Origin: Loktanella sp. D2R18
GTDB taxonomy: Bacteria > Pseudomonadota > Alphaproteobacteria > Rhodobacterales > Rhodobacteraceae
DNA length: 64,000 nt
Reading direction: 5' to 3'
Assembly: GCF_003318235.1 (NCBI RefSeq)
Contig: NZ_QOCG01000016.1
Coordinates: 53,529 to 117,528, forward strand
Of this stretch, positions 1-8,364 are shown piece after piece (positions within the stretch are counted from its first letter, which is position 1; each line of letters opens with the position of its first letter). The notes under the pieces were generated by a model that had not been told where the DNA came from, did no database searches, and was given only the letters and a program-made list of their open reading frames with translations. The translations under genes were made by a program, and so were the position numbers.

Positions 1-43
1 ATCGCTGGGCATTGCGGCGCTGCATTCGGGCTGGAAACTTTAA
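1..43 (+). CDS. ubiE: 3' end of UbiE methyltransferase (partial)
   Basis: Only the last 13 codons are in the window. Read from base 2 they give SLGIAALHSGWKL and a TAA stop at 41-43. The ending with an HSGW motif is characteristic of UbiE, the C-methyltransferase of ubiquinone biosynthesis. The ubiB start codon follows after one base, which is the usual ubiE-ubiB order in proteobacteria. The assignment rests on this short tail plus the neighbour. Confidence 0.75.
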   Translation, partial: SLGIAALHSGWKL

Positions 44-44
44 T

Positions 45-1574
45 ATGCGCGGGCCTCACAACATTATCCGCCTGATCAGAACGGGTGCGACGTTTGAACG
101 AACGGGCGCGATGAAGGTTGTTCTGGACGCATTAGACGCGGGACCGGTTCTGCGTATCGCGTTGCGTGCACTTGTCTGGCCTGTCCAGTGGCTCGGGTAT
201 GAAGGCGACAAGTCGATGCCCCCAGCAACGCGGGCGCTGACGGCACTTGGTCCTGCCTATATAAAGTTCGGTCAGGTTCTTTCGACCCGGCCAGATGTCG
301 TCGGCGACGACATGGCGCAACAACTACGGGTCTTGCAGGACCAGCTTCCGCCGTTTTCAATGGCTGCGGCCAAGGCCGCGATCCAAAGTGAACTGGGCGC
401 ATCAACCGATGATCTGTTCACCACATTTTCGGAACCCGTCGCCGCCGCATCATTGGCCCAAGTCCACAAAGCACATTTGGCAGACACCGGCGAAGCCGTC
501 GCCGTAAAAGTCCTGCGTCCCGGCATCGAAAAAGCGTTTCGCAAAGACATCGACGCCTTCTACTTTGCGGCCCGCGCGATTGAGTTTCTTTCACCATCAT
601 CCCGCCGACTACGCCCCATAGATGTGGTCACCCATTTCGAAGGTATCGTGATGGGCGAACTGGATTTGCGGTTGGAAAGCTCTGCCGCGGCAGAGTTCGC
701 GACCAACACCGAAGGTGACGCAGGCTTTCAAGTGCCGCGAATCCGGTGGCACCTGTCCAGCCGACGTGTGATGACGCTTGATTGGGCAGAGGGCGGGAGT
801 ATTGGCGATAATGCAGCGCTTGACGCCGCCGGCCTTGACCGCAGTGTTCTTGCCACACGGGTGCTGCAGTTGTTTCTGAACCAAGCATTGCGCGACGGTT
901 TTTTCCACGGCGACATGCATCAAGGCAATCTAAAAGTCGCTGCGAACGGCGATATCATTGCCTATGATTTTGGGATCATGGGGCGGATTGATGAATACAC
1001 CCGCCGGGTCTACGCCGAGATCCTTTTTGGGTTCATTCGCAAGGATTATCAGCGCGTTGCCGAAGTCCACTTCGAAGCGGGCTATGTTCCGGCGGACCAA
1101 GATGTCGACGAATTTGCCCGTGCGTTGCGCGCTGTGGGCGAGCCGATATTTGGAATGGATGCCAGCCATATTTCTATGGCCCGCTTATTGAATTATCTCT
1201 TTGAAGTGACCGAACGTTTCGGCATGGAAACCCGTACCGAATTGATTTTGCTACAAAGAACCATGGTTGTTGTTGAAGGTGTCGCGAGGTCGCTTGATCC
1301 ACATATGAACATTTGGCAAGATGCTAAACCCGTTGTCGAAAACTACATAAAGCAAAGCATTGGACCAAAGGCATTGCTGCGTGATCTCGGCAAAACCATG
1401 ATGATCTTGTCTCGGTTCGGGCCGCAATTGCCCCGTATCGCCGAAGAGACCCTGATCCGCCGCAACAATCCAACACCACCTCTTCAGCAAAACACTATCG
1501 CCGATGGCATAAAGTGGATGCTTCTTGGTGCTGGGTTAGTAGCGCTTGGTGTATGGATCAGTGCGGTTCTTTAG
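45..1574 (+). CDS. ubiB: UbiB, ABC1-type kinase-like protein of ubiquinone biosynthesis
   Basis: This 509-residue protein belongs to the UbiB/ADCK atypical kinase family, membrane-associated ATPases needed for ubiquinone synthesis. Visible marks are the KxGQ motif (IKFGQVLSTRP, about residue 78), the alanine-rich loop AAASLAQVH, the nucleotide lysine in VAVKVLRPG, the HGDMHQGN catalytic loop and the DFG in YDFGIMG. The C-terminus has a hydrophobic membrane segment (MLLGAGLVALGVWI). I chose the ATG at 45, one base after the ubiE stop, over an in-frame TTG at 12 that lies inside ubiE. The two genes are probably co-transcribed. The stop overlaps the stop of the convergent flgD gene by 4 bases. 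Confidence 0.93.
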   Translation: MRGPHNIIRLIRTGATFERTGAMKVVLDALDAGPVLRIALRALVWPVQWLGYEGDKSMPPATRALTALGPAYIKFGQVLSTRPDVVGDDMAQQLRVLQDQLPPFSMAAAKAAIQSELGASTDDLFTTFSEPVAAASLAQVHKAHLADTGEAVAVKVLRPGIEKAFRKDIDAFYFAARAIEFLSPSSRRLRPIDVVTHFEGIVMGELDLRLESSAAAEFATNTEGDAGFQVPRIRWHLSSRRVMTLDWAEGGSIGDNAALDAAGLDRSVLATRVLQLFLNQALRDGFFHGDMHQGNLKVAANGDIIAYDFGIMGRIDEYTRRVYAEILFGFIRKDYQRVAEVHFEAGYVPADQDVDEFARALRAVGEPIFGMDASHISMARLLNYLFEVTERFGMETRTELILLQRTMVVVEGVARSLDPHMNIWQDAKPVVENYIKQSIGPKALLRDLGKTMMILSRFGPQLPRIAEETLIRRNNPTPPLQQNTIADGIKWMLLGAGLVALGVWISAVL

Positions 1575-2233
1575 GCCTCCGGATCGCGCAATGCACTGAC
1601 TTGTGATGTTGCAACCGCGACATCACCTTCTAGGATCAATATCGTCTCGCCTGCCTGCGCACGTACTTCGGTGACGGTACTATACACCTCCACCGCGTCT
1701 TGGGTCAGGATTTCGCCATCAAGTGAGCTCGTCAGTTCGAAAGAATAAAGCCCATCCGCGAATGGGTAGCCGCCTGTATCCACACCCGCCCATTCAATTG
1801 GATCAGCACTAATCGGAACCTCAAAACGCTGCACCTCAACCCCCAATTCATTGCGCACGACAACTTCGGCATGATCAGCGAGCGCCGCAGGGTTCGGTGA
1901 CAATGTGACGGGTTGGCCATCAAAATATGCAGGTGTCGCGGCGCGCGCCTCTTTGCCGACCCAGGCAGCCATATCGGCAAGCCCGCCTGACGTTAACTGC
2001 ACGCTAAGCGCTTTAAGCAGATCATTTGTCATCACCGCCTGCTCAAGCCCCGAAAATGTTGCAAGCTGTGTCGCATAATCGGTTGAATCGACCGGATTGA
2101 GCGGGTCCTGGTTTTGCATTTGCACCGTCAACATATTGAGAAACATTTCAAAATCCGCGCTGATACCTGTTGTCGTCGCGGGAGACGACGTGGTCGTTGT
2201 CGCAGTGGTCTGAGTTGTATCGGTTACTTCCAT
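1571..2233 (-). CDS. flgD: Flagellar hook assembly scaffold protein FlgD
   Basis: The 220-residue product matches FlgD, the cap protein that guides polymerisation of the hook subunit FlgE and is then discarded. The diagnostic N-terminal block is present: a Thr/Ser-rich leader, then FEMFLNMLTVQMQNQDPLNPVDSTDYATQLA (about residues 29-60, only part quoted as motif NQDPLNP). The C-terminal half has the expected FLN-type and tudor-like beta-strand content. An AGGAG ribosome site sits upstream of the ATG. It lies 9 bases downstream of fliK, so the two form an operon. No hook gene flgE is present in the window. Confidence 0.93.
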   Translation of the reverse strand: MEVTDTTQTTATTTTSSPATTTGISADFEMFLNMLTVQMQNQDPLNPVDSTDYATQLATFSGLEQAVMTNDLLKALSVQLTSGGLADMAAWVGKEARAATPAYFDGQPVTLSPNPAALADHAEVVVRNELGVEVQRFEVPISADPIEWAGVDTGGYPFADGLYSFELTSSLDGEILTQDAVEVYSTVTEVRAQAGETILILEGDVAVATSQVSALRDPEA

Positions 2234-2242
2234 GGAAGACTC

Positions 2243-3526
2243 CTATAGTTTGATGTCCAAACCGCTTATGCTTACGATCTGTATTTCTTGTTGAATTAAG
2301 ACCTCGTCGGCCTCGTCGGCTTGATCATATGCACCTTCAGTAGCGCTCTGGTGTGACTGCGATGCATTTTCACGCTGCCCAAAGGAAAATGAGATGTCAT
2401 TGTAACCAAGTTCCCGAAACTCTTGGCTCAGCGTCTCAATATGCTTGCGCAGAAGGTCCGCTGTTTCTTGGCGCTCTGCGGAGATGGTCAATGTAATGGC
2501 CGTATCGATCACGGACATTGTCATCCGTACGCGCCCCAGCTCTTCGGGGTTAAGTGAAATTTCTGTAGGACGGCCCGACCGCTCTGTCACCGCAACAGCA
2601 ATCTGCGATGCCACGTGACGGGCCGTATCGACCTGCGCTGTCGTCGCCGGTTGGCTGACAAGCGCTTGGGTCTGCAAGACGCGATCCGCCTGCGCGACAA
2701 ACAATGGTTCAATTTCTGCAGGCACCGCGGGGCCATATGCAGCGAGCGTCTCTCTTTGAAATGCAGCAACAATAGGTGCTGTCGTTGCGGAAGGAACCAC
2801 GCGTGAGACATGGTCTTTATGCGAAGCTGGGGCCAGCTCCTGCAATTGCGGCCTTGGTACAGATCGGCCTTGATCCACAGCGGTCGATTTCGGACCCAGC
2901 CCAGGTGTGATTTGCGCTATTTTTGACGTGTCTTGATCGACCCTGTACACTGTTTTTTGAACACCCAGCCGGTCATTTAGCGATGCTTTTGACATATCAA
3001 AACGATCATCACGCACCATCTTTAACCTATCTCGAGTATCAGTTTGCAGCCCAATCACGGTTTGTGGAATGTCCCGAACTTTGTGCGGCCCCGATTGCTC
3101 TGGCGAAGGTGTTCGTTGTCTTTCAAGAACGAGCCGTTCATGTTTCTCAGGTACCTCAATCGGCGGGACCTTTACGGTGGTGCTGTCTCGCGAAAATGGT
3201 TTATTTCCTATGGACGCAGAACTGGCAGCAGACTTGACCTCAACTTGTTGTCCTTCATCGCGCCCCATGTTTGGCGGCACCGGATGCGCCACCACTCCCA
3301 ATATTTCACCAAACGGAACATCATCATCCTGATCTCGGCTGATCTCGGCCGCGTCAGGCTCAACGGCAACCTCGGCCTGTTCCGTGCCCTCAGCACCTTC
3401 GCCCGCCGCAAGCCCATCTAGCAAATCGGCAAACCTCGCCCCCCCTTCGGCAACCGATAGGGTTTCGCCATGGGTTGGGGTCAGCGCACTGGTATTGGCC
3501 GCGTCTGGCTGCAAGAAGGGTATCAT
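2243..3526 (-). CDS. fliK: Flagellar hook-length control protein FliK
   Basis: This 427-residue protein has a long polar low-complexity N-terminal region (ruler part) and a conserved C-terminal domain around residues 310-400. In that domain the sequence EISLNPEELGRVRMTM is the Flg_hook signature and is followed by ETADLLRKHIETLSQEFRELG. FliK measures hook length and switches the export gate from hook to filament substrates. It is the first gene of the minus-strand pair fliK-flgD and diverges from the flgJ-like gene. The variable N-terminal part is normal for the family. Confidence 0.9.
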   Translation of the reverse strand: MIPFLQPDAANTSALTPTHGETLSVAEGGARFADLLDGLAAGEGAEGTEQAEVAVEPDAAEISRDQDDDVPFGEILGVVAHPVPPNMGRDEGQQVEVKSAASSASIGNKPFSRDSTTVKVPPIEVPEKHERLVLERQRTPSPEQSGPHKVRDIPQTVIGLQTDTRDRLKMVRDDRFDMSKASLNDRLGVQKTVYRVDQDTSKIAQITPGLGPKSTAVDQGRSVPRPQLQELAPASHKDHVSRVVPSATTAPIVAAFQRETLAAYGPAVPAEIEPLFVAQADRVLQTQALVSQPATTAQVDTARHVASQIAVAVTERSGRPTEISLNPEELGRVRMTMSVIDTAITLTISAERQETADLLRKHIETLSQEFRELGYNDISFSFGQRENASQSHQSATEGAYDQADEADEVLIQQEIQIVSISGLDIKL

Positions 3527-3629
3527 CGGCGCTCCGGTTGAATTTATGGACCCACTCTTTTTCTCTGGAAATACTTACTGATTGTTTACGGATCACTGGC
3601 AAAGTGAAAAAAATTTGACGGAGAACCCG
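3527..3629. promoter_or_regulatory. Divergent intergenic region between fliK and the flgJ-like gene
   Basis: About 100 bases separate the two divergent flagellar start codons, so promoters for both directions must lie here or overlap the coding ends. I could not recognise a convincing sigma-28, sigma-54 or CtrA motif by eye. The stretch is AT-rich around 3570-3615. Confidence 0.4.
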
Positions 3630-3923
3630 ATGACAACCACCCCAGTGTTACCTGCCCCCCGCTCAGCGCCGACCTTGCCTGACTACATACAAAACGATGC
3701 GAAACTGCGTGAGGCCGCGCAGCAACTTGAGGTATCGTTTTTGGCAGAAATGCTAAAGTCCACTGGGCTTGGCACCCAAGTCAGCGCGTTCGGAGGCGGT
3801 GCTGGAGAGGAACACTTTGGATCGTTCCTGCGCGAATCTCAGGCGAATGAGATGGTGAAATCAGGGGGAATCGGCCTTGCCGAGGCTCTATTCGAGGCAA
3901 TGAAAGCAAAATGGCATGCATGA
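3630..3923 (+). CDS. flgJ: FlgJ-like rod-binding protein (N-terminal domain only)
   Basis: This 97-residue protein corresponds to the rod-binding domain found at the N-terminus of FlgJ. The motif LEVSFLAEMLKSTGL (residues about 31-45) followed by GGGAGEEHFGSFL and a C-terminal GGIGLAEALFEAM is typical. It lacks the muramidase domain of enterobacterial FlgJ, as is normal in alphaproteobacteria. It probably helps assemble the flagellar rod in the periplasm. The start at 3630 was chosen because GGAG lies 7 bases upstream; an in-frame ATG at 3582 has no such site. It overlaps the next gene by 8 bases. Confidence 0.85.
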   Translation: MTTTPVLPAPRSAPTLPDYIQNDAKLREAAQQLEVSFLAEMLKSTGLGTQVSAFGGGAGEEHFGSFLRESQANEMVKSGGIGLAEALFEAMKAKWHA

Positions 3924-4257
3924 CTCTGTTGTCACATCACTTTTTACGACACTTGAGGCGGAACGTTCCGCGCTCCTATCAGGAAAATTCCACCTGCTCC
4001 TTGCGCTCGAAGAAACAAAATCAGCGCAGTTTCAAGACCTCGAAAACCGGAAGCCCACGACAGAAAACCTGCAAGCGATTCGCCTCGGGCTCACTGAAAA
4101 TCAGCGTTTGTTTGCTGCTGCAATTGCTGGGATTAAATCTGCGCGAAACCGCATTGACGCGCTGCAGAACGTGCGTACAGGGCTGCATGTCTATGATGAA
4201 TTCGGGGCAATGGCGATCGTTGCAGTGCAACAACCTGCAATCGAAAAGAAGGCTTAA
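3916..4257 (+). CDS. Small helical protein, possible FlgN-type flagellar chaperone
   Basis: This 113-residue protein is predicted to be almost entirely alpha-helical, with no signal peptide or membrane segment. It overlaps the flgJ-like gene by 8 bases, which implies translational coupling and a flagellar role. Size, helicity and position resemble FlgN, the export chaperone for the hook-filament junction proteins FlgK and FlgL. I see no sequence motif that proves this, so the function is inferred from context. An overlapping ORF in another frame (3911-4282) looks like a shadow. Confidence 0.6.
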   Translation: MHDSVVTSLFTTLEAERSALLSGKFHLLLALEETKSAQFQDLENRKPTTENLQAIRLGLTENQRLFAAAIAGIKSARNRIDALQNVRTGLHVYDEFGAMAIVAVQQPAIEKKA

Positions 4258-4647
4258 ATTGGATCAAATTTTCAGCTTTTGAACAACTGGCGTTAACGCA
4301 TTGTTTATAGAAGTTTGGTCACTTAGCGACACCGCCAAAACGGCTAACTGCCCACCCAATACGGCGCAGCAAATATCGTCAGAATGACGTTTCATTCCGT
4401 GGAATATCCGCGGTTTCCTGAACAAACCCGGCGCAAAAGCGCCCATCAAATAGGACCATGAAACATGGCTACTTTCCACGCCCCGCCGTGGTGGCCACCA
4501 CCACCAACAACCTTTTTGCGTTTAATAATCACCGGAGCATTTGAATTTGCACCCATTTCGCCACCTCATAGTTCACCCAATACCATCGATAGCGGTAGGG
4601 GTATGAAGGCAGGTTTAACGATTGGCTTTATGACAAATTGAGCGGGT
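4258..4647. other. 390-base gap holding the motB remnant and otherwise no clear gene
   Basis: This gap follows the FlgN-like gene. Its right part contains the truncated motB start on the minus strand (4446-4556). The left part, 4264-4479, holds a 71-codon minus-strand open frame that I could not match to any family; it may be junk or the tail of a deleted gene. No tRNA or clear terminator was found here. Confidence 0.6.
4446..4556 (-). pseudogene. motB: Truncated 5' remnant of motB (flagellar motor protein)
   Basis: The minus strand from ATG 4556 reads MGANSNAPVIIKRKKVV, then GGGGHHGGAWKVA, then a few unrelated residues and TGA at 4446-4448. The block APVIIKRKKVV-HHGGAWKVA is the start of alphaproteobacterial MotB, the peptidoglycan-anchored stator subunit. 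In MotB it is followed by YADFVTAMMAFF, the membrane helix with the proton-binding aspartate. Here homology ends at about base 4467 and no continuation is found in the other two frames. A GAGGTGG ribosome site is still present upstream. This looks like a deletion or rearrangement breakpoint. Confidence 0.75.
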
Positions 4648-5055
4648 TTAGTGATCAGCGACCTCTTGTTCGAACAGAACACTGCCTTTGGGGACAAACG
4701 GCGCACCAAGATGCGTATCTATCTCAGCACGAATGGCATCTAACGCATCCCGCGCGGCCAAAAACGCACGTGTCAGCGCAACAAAGGGGACACCAAATTC
4801 GCCACGTTCATCGCAGGCGCGCAAATCCTCTTCAAGCGCTTGCAGATCTCGCCGCGCCGCATAGAGCCGCCCCCAGATACGCCCAAGTTCGTCATCGCGC
4901 GGCAATATCCGGTCGGCCAAGCGATCAAGCAGCGCTTTTTGCCTTGCGGTCACAGAGTGGTGCTGTTCATGCGCCCCAGTTTCTAGGCGCAATTGCAGCA
5001 CCACGATCCGATCAAGCAGATCGGCGGCCGCCAAAGGGACAAGTATATCGTTCAT
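4648..5055 (-). CDS. DUF6165-like protein of unknown function
   Basis: The 135-residue product starts MNDILVPLAAADLLDRIVVLQLRLE, which fits the pattern ILVPVSVGELLDKI.ILEIKLE that I associate with DUF6165 proteins. The rest is charged and helical and ends in a GAPFVPKGSVLFEQ segment. No signal peptide or membrane segment is visible and no biochemical role is known to me. I chose the internal ATG at 5055 because the conserved start of the family begins there; an upstream in-frame ATG at 5079 would add MRRMRKFG. It stands alone, with no obvious operon partner. Confidence 0.6.
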   Translation of the reverse strand: MNDILVPLAAADLLDRIVVLQLRLETGAHEQHHSVTARQKALLDRLADRILPRDDELGRIWGRLYAARRDLQALEEDLRACDERGEFGVPFVALTRAFLAARDALDAIRAEIDTHLGAPFVPKGSVLFEQEVADH

Positions 5056-5178
5056 GCCAAACTTTCTCATTCGCCTCAACGCTACGGTGAAAACCTTTCC
5101 GGAATGTGTTCAAAAGCCCGCTCAATGGCCAAAGCCCACCGGTGAAACCAACCTTGGATGCGAATAAAAGTCAAAAGA

Positions 5179-5194
5179 GGCACCGTACGGTGCC
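5179..5194 (-). terminator. Rho-independent terminator of the Gfo/Idh-ThuA operon
   Basis: A perfect 16-base inverted repeat GGCACCGTACGGTGCC lies just after the minus-strand stop at 5199. On the minus strand it is followed by TCTTTTGACTTTT, a usable U-tract. Confidence 0.75.
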
Positions 5195-5198
5195 CCAA

Positions 5199-6248
5199 TT
5201 AAACCGCTTGATCGCGCGCGTGGTCTGTGTCTGAACACACGGCGCGGTCCAAAACGCGCTGTAGTGCTGCGCCGCGCGCAAAGTCAGGGCTTACCTGCGT
5301 TTGGGATCGGATTGCATCAATAAAACGGGTGTAATTGGACGCAACTGCGCGCAATGACACATCAGTCCAAGCTGCAGTGAGCATGTCGCCACCGATGCAG
5401 GACCGCAATGTGCTAATCTCATTTTCGAACTGCACCTCAAGCCCGCCATCGGTCCCAAACAAGCGCAACCGCAGGTCGTTGATATGACCGCTGGCAAACC
5501 GGCTGGCGTGGATCACGCCGATTGCGCCGTTTTCAAGCGCGACTTGCATTGTCATACTGTCGTTGGCATCAAGCGGGTACGCGCCAATCTGATTGCTCGC
5601 AGCCTTTTCAAATGTCTTGAGCCGACAGGACACGCGCGCCGTATCTGACCCGGCGGCAAATGTCGCGAAATCCAAAATATGTACACCAACATCACCCAAG
5701 ACGCCCATCGACCCGTGCTGCATGGACAGCCGCCAGAGCCATTGGTCCTCGACCCGCCAGTCGCCCCATGCGGGTTGGGTCAGCCAGCTTTGTAGATAAG
5801 AGGCCTCAAAATGACGCACAGCCCCGATTTTACCCGCTGCGACCATTTCTGCCGCCTGCATCAGCGCGGGCACATTACGGTAGGTGAGATTGACCATATT
5901 CACCACGCCGGCAGCCTGTGCCGCGCGCGCCATTTCTTCGGCATCACCGGCGTTTACCGCTAGCGGTTTCTCGCAAAGTACATGTTTTCCTGCGGCAAGG
6001 AACGGCATGGTCGTGACGTGGTGAATGGCATCGGGCGTGACGTTTGACACCGCATCAAATTCACTCCATGCGAGCGCCTCTTGGATATCATCAAACGCAT
6101 GGGTAATCCCATGTTTAGCGTTAAATGCATGCAGGTTTTGCGCATTCGGATCAACACCCGCGACGACCTCTACCCCATCCATCGCGGCATAGCTTTCGGC
6201 ATGCTGGTTCGCCATGCCACCAGTGCCAATGATCAATACACGGATCAC
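5199..6248 (-). CDS. Gfo/Idh/MocA family NAD(P)-dependent oxidoreductase
   Basis: The 349-residue protein has the N-terminal Rossmann motif [24 protein letters not shown] and the family's catalytic-region motif CEKPLA (about residue 93). A C-terminal alpha/beta dimer domain follows, with the [14 protein letters not shown] helix carrying aspartate and histidine. Members oxidise or reduce sugars, inositols or related polyols, so the exact substrate cannot be read from sequence. The start is GTG at 6248, overlapping the stop of the ThuA gene (GTGA). The ThuA pairing suggests sugar or trehalose-type substrate metabolism. Confidence 0.88.
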   Translation of the reverse strand: MIRVLIIGTGGMANQHAESYAAMDGVEVVAGVDPNAQNLHAFNAKHGITHAFDDIQEALAWSEFDAVSNVTPDAIHHVTTMPFLAAGKHVLCEKPLAVNAGDAEEMARAAQAAGVVNMVNLTYRNVPALMQAAEMVAAGKIGAVRHFEASYLQSWLTQPAWGDWRVEDQWLWRLSMQHGSMGVLGDVGVHILDFATFAAGSDTARVSCRLKTFEKAASNQIGAYPLDANDSMTMQVALENGAIGVIHASRFASGHINDLRLRLFGTDGGLEVQFENEISTLRSCIGGDMLTAAWTDVSLRAVASNYTRFIDAIRSQTQVSPDFARGAALQRVLDRAVCSDTDHARDQAV

Positions 6249-7027
6249 TTGAAACCCTCTTCGCCGTCTTGATGCAAACGCGGTCCGCGTTCGGTGATCG
6301 GTTCCAGCGCTTGATCAACAGGCACGTTGGGGGCGTCATTCACTTGGGCAATGCGCGGGGCCGGATTATGTGCCCAGCGCACGGCATTGTGCAAAACGCG
6401 CTGCACATTTGGGTCGTGATAGGTGGGGTAGGTTTCATGCCCCGGACGGAAATAGAAAACATTCCCCGCGCCACGCTTGTAGGTCAGCCCCGAACGGAAC
6501 ACCTCGCCGCCTTGGAACCAACTGATAAACACGGTTTCAAGCGGTTCAGGCACGCCAAAAGGTTCGCCGTACATTTCTTCGTTCTCAAGCTCGAAATGAT
6601 CGGGTAGCCCCGCTGCAATCGGATGATTGCGCGAGGTCACCCATAGCCGTTCACGTTCGCCCGCCTCACGCCACGTCAGGTTGCAGGGCGTGCCCATAAG
6701 GCGTTTAAAAATCTTGGCAAAATGCGCGGAATGCAACAAAATAAGCCCCATACCCGCATTCACATGGTCAGCGACACGTTCGACAACCTCGTCAGACACA
6801 TCACCATGCGCGGCGTGGCCCCACCAAAGCAACACATCCGTTTGGCCAAGCCTTTCTTCGTGCAGCCCATGTTCAGGGTCTTGTAGCGTCGCGGTTTCAG
6901 CCTGAACCCCATCGCCGTTTAGCGCGGCAGCAATCGCACTGTGCATCCCGTCGGGATAGATGTCGGACACCACTTTATTGGTTTTCTCATGGACGTTCTC
7001 GCCCCATACTACCACACGAATTGTCAT
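6245..7027 (-). CDS. ThuA-domain protein (trehalose-utilisation type)
   Basis: The 260-residue product is a class I glutamine amidotransferase-like fold of the ThuA family. The start [29 protein letters not shown], the strand-loop [14 protein letters not shown] (about residue 65) and the LILLHSAHF nucleophile-elbow region (about 95) are typical. The last carries serine or histidine rather than a catalytic cysteine. ThuA proteins act in trehalose or keto-sugar use with Gfo/Idh oxidoreductases, which is the downstream gene here. The ribosome site is GAGGAGGAG. A LacI-type palindrome lies directly upstream of it. Confidence 0.87.
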   Translation of the reverse strand: MTIRVVVWGENVHEKTNKVVSDIYPDGMHSAIAAALNGDGVQAETATLQDPEHGLHEERLGQTDVLLWWGHAAHGDVSDEVVERVADHVNAGMGLILLHSAHFAKIFKRLMGTPCNLTWREAGERERLWVTSRNHPIAAGLPDHFELENEEMYGEPFGVPEPLETVFISWFQGGEVFRSGLTYKRGAGNVFYFRPGHETYPTYHDPNVQRVLHNAVRWAHNPAPRIAQVNDAPNVPVDQALEPITERGPRLHQDGEEGFK

Positions 7028-7043
7028 CGGCGTCTCCTCCTCT

Positions 7044-7055
7044 CAAAGCGCTTTG
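7044..7055. promoter_or_regulatory. LacI-family-type operator palindrome CAAAGCGCTTTG
   Basis: This 12-base perfect palindrome with a central CG is the classic half-site arrangement of LacI/GalR-family operators. It lies 17 bases upstream of the thuA start codon, immediately in front of the ribosome binding site. It could repress the ThuA-oxidoreductase operon in response to a sugar. No LacI-family regulator gene is present in the window. Confidence 0.55.
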
Positions 7056-7162
7056 GGAGACGTTGCGCCAGAGATACGCTGAACGCAAGATGCCGTACGC
7101 GGATGGGGTGCAATTTCACCAGTCCACCGTTATAGCTGAGCGCACACATCGGGGCAGTGGTT

Positions 7163-7690
7163 ATGTCAAAGCAAATGATTCCAGCGTGGGTAGATGGCGG
7201 TCTTACTCCCGTTGAAAAGCTAGAGGTCCACCAAAAGGGCCTGAAACATAAGGCCGTCAGCGTCTTTTTGATGCAAGGCGAGCGTGTGCTCATCCAGCAG
7301 CGCGCGCTAGAGAAATACCATACACCGGGGATGTGGGCGAACACCTGCTGCACCCATCCGCTGTGGAATGAGACCGACGACCACTGCGCCACGCGCCGCT
7401 TAGCACAAGAGCTAGGCATCACCGGTATTCCCCTGACCTACCGCGACACGATTGAATACCGCGCCGACGTTGGCGATGCGTTGATTGAACATGAGGTTGT
7501 CGCTATTTTCACAGGTCAGACGCCCGCGGGTCTGACGTTCACCCCCAACCCAGAGGAGGTCATGGGGACGCGGTGGGTTAGTTTTGATGATCTTGCGACG
7601 GATATGGCCCGCACCCCTGAAAACTATACTCCGTGGCTGCACATCTATCTTCGTGACCACGCTGCGACGATTTTGGGCGGCGAGCGCTAA
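7163..7690 (+). CDS. idi: Isopentenyl-diphosphate delta-isomerase (type I)
   Basis: The 175-residue protein interconverts isopentenyl and dimethylallyl diphosphate, the two building blocks of isoprenoids. Visible signatures of the Nudix-fold type I enzyme are LIQQRALEKYHTPGMWANTCCTHP, with the catalytic cysteine in NTCCTHP, and a Nudix-like helix RRLAQELGI. It also has the conserved IEHEVV acid pair. I prefer the ATG at 7163 to the in-frame GTG at 7157. It is single, but complements dxs and ispA found near 43-46 kb. Confidence 0.92.
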   Translation: MSKQMIPAWVDGGLTPVEKLEVHQKGLKHKAVSVFLMQGERVLIQQRALEKYHTPGMWANTCCTHPLWNETDDHCATRRLAQELGITGIPLTYRDTIEYRADVGDALIEHEVVAIFTGQTPAGLTFTPNPEEVMGTRWVSFDDLATDMARTPENYTPWLHIYLRDHAATILGGER

Positions 7691-7746
7691 GGGGTTTTCG
7701 TCCAGCCCAATCCGGTGTTTATGGGCTATATAAGAAGGAATGCATC

Positions 7747-8277
7747 ATGTCGCTTTGGGTTTTTGGATACGGATCATTGCTCTGGAATCCCGGTTTTGTC
7801 CCGGCACAAACGGTCAAAGCCTGCTTACACGACTATCACCGCAGCTTTTGCATGCTTTCAATCCACCATCGTGGGTCCGAAGAAGAACCGGGGCTTGTGC
7901 TTGCGCTTGACGCGGCACCGGGCGGGCGCTGCACAGGGGTAGCGTTTCAGGTTAAACCCGATGAGGAAGACAAGGTTTTGGGCGAATTGCGCGCACGCGA
8001 GCTCGTGTCCTCAGCTTATTTTGAGCAGCACGTCGATTTACGCACAGATAACGGTGAAACGATCCGCGCCTTGGCCTATGTCATCGACCCCGACCACGAA
8101 CAGTATTGCCAATTCGCACTTGAAAAACAGGCGCAAATGATTGCGACAGCCGTCGGTGGACGCGGGCCAAATACTGAATACCTCTACAATACCGCCGCCC
8201 ATTTAGACCAAATGAATATCCGCGACACCGAAATGGCTTGGCTTGTCGCTCGCGTGCGTGCCTTGACGGCAACATGA
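7747..8277 (+). CDS. ChaC-like gamma-glutamylcyclotransferase
   Basis: The 176-residue product begins MSLWVFGYGSLLWNPGF, the YGSLxW substrate-loop signature of ChaC/GGCT enzymes. These release 5-oxoproline from glutathione or gamma-glutamyl peptides in the cytosol. Further family features are the GxCTGVAFQV strand and a C-terminal GPNTEYLYNTAAHLDQM segment. An AAGGAATGC ribosome site precedes the ATG. It follows idi by 56 bases on the same strand, but I see no functional link. Confidence 0.88.
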   Translation: MSLWVFGYGSLLWNPGFVPAQTVKACLHDYHRSFCMLSIHHRGSEEEPGLVLALDAAPGGRCTGVAFQVKPDEEDKVLGELRARELVSSAYFEQHVDLRTDNGETIRALAYVIDPDHEQYCQFALEKQAQMIATAVGGRGPNTEYLYNTAAHLDQMNIRDTEMAWLVARVRALTAT

Positions 8278-8364
8278 ATTCACCGCCATTATATTTTATA
8301 TACGCCGCAACCAGCCGATAATGGTATGAGGCGATAGGGTAATTCAGGAATAAGGACTCCCATC

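Noticed and set aside
4264..4479. Minus-strand 71-codon frame as a real gene
   Set aside because: No ribosome site and no family recognised, and it overlaps the motB remnant in another frame. Kept only as a possible relic.
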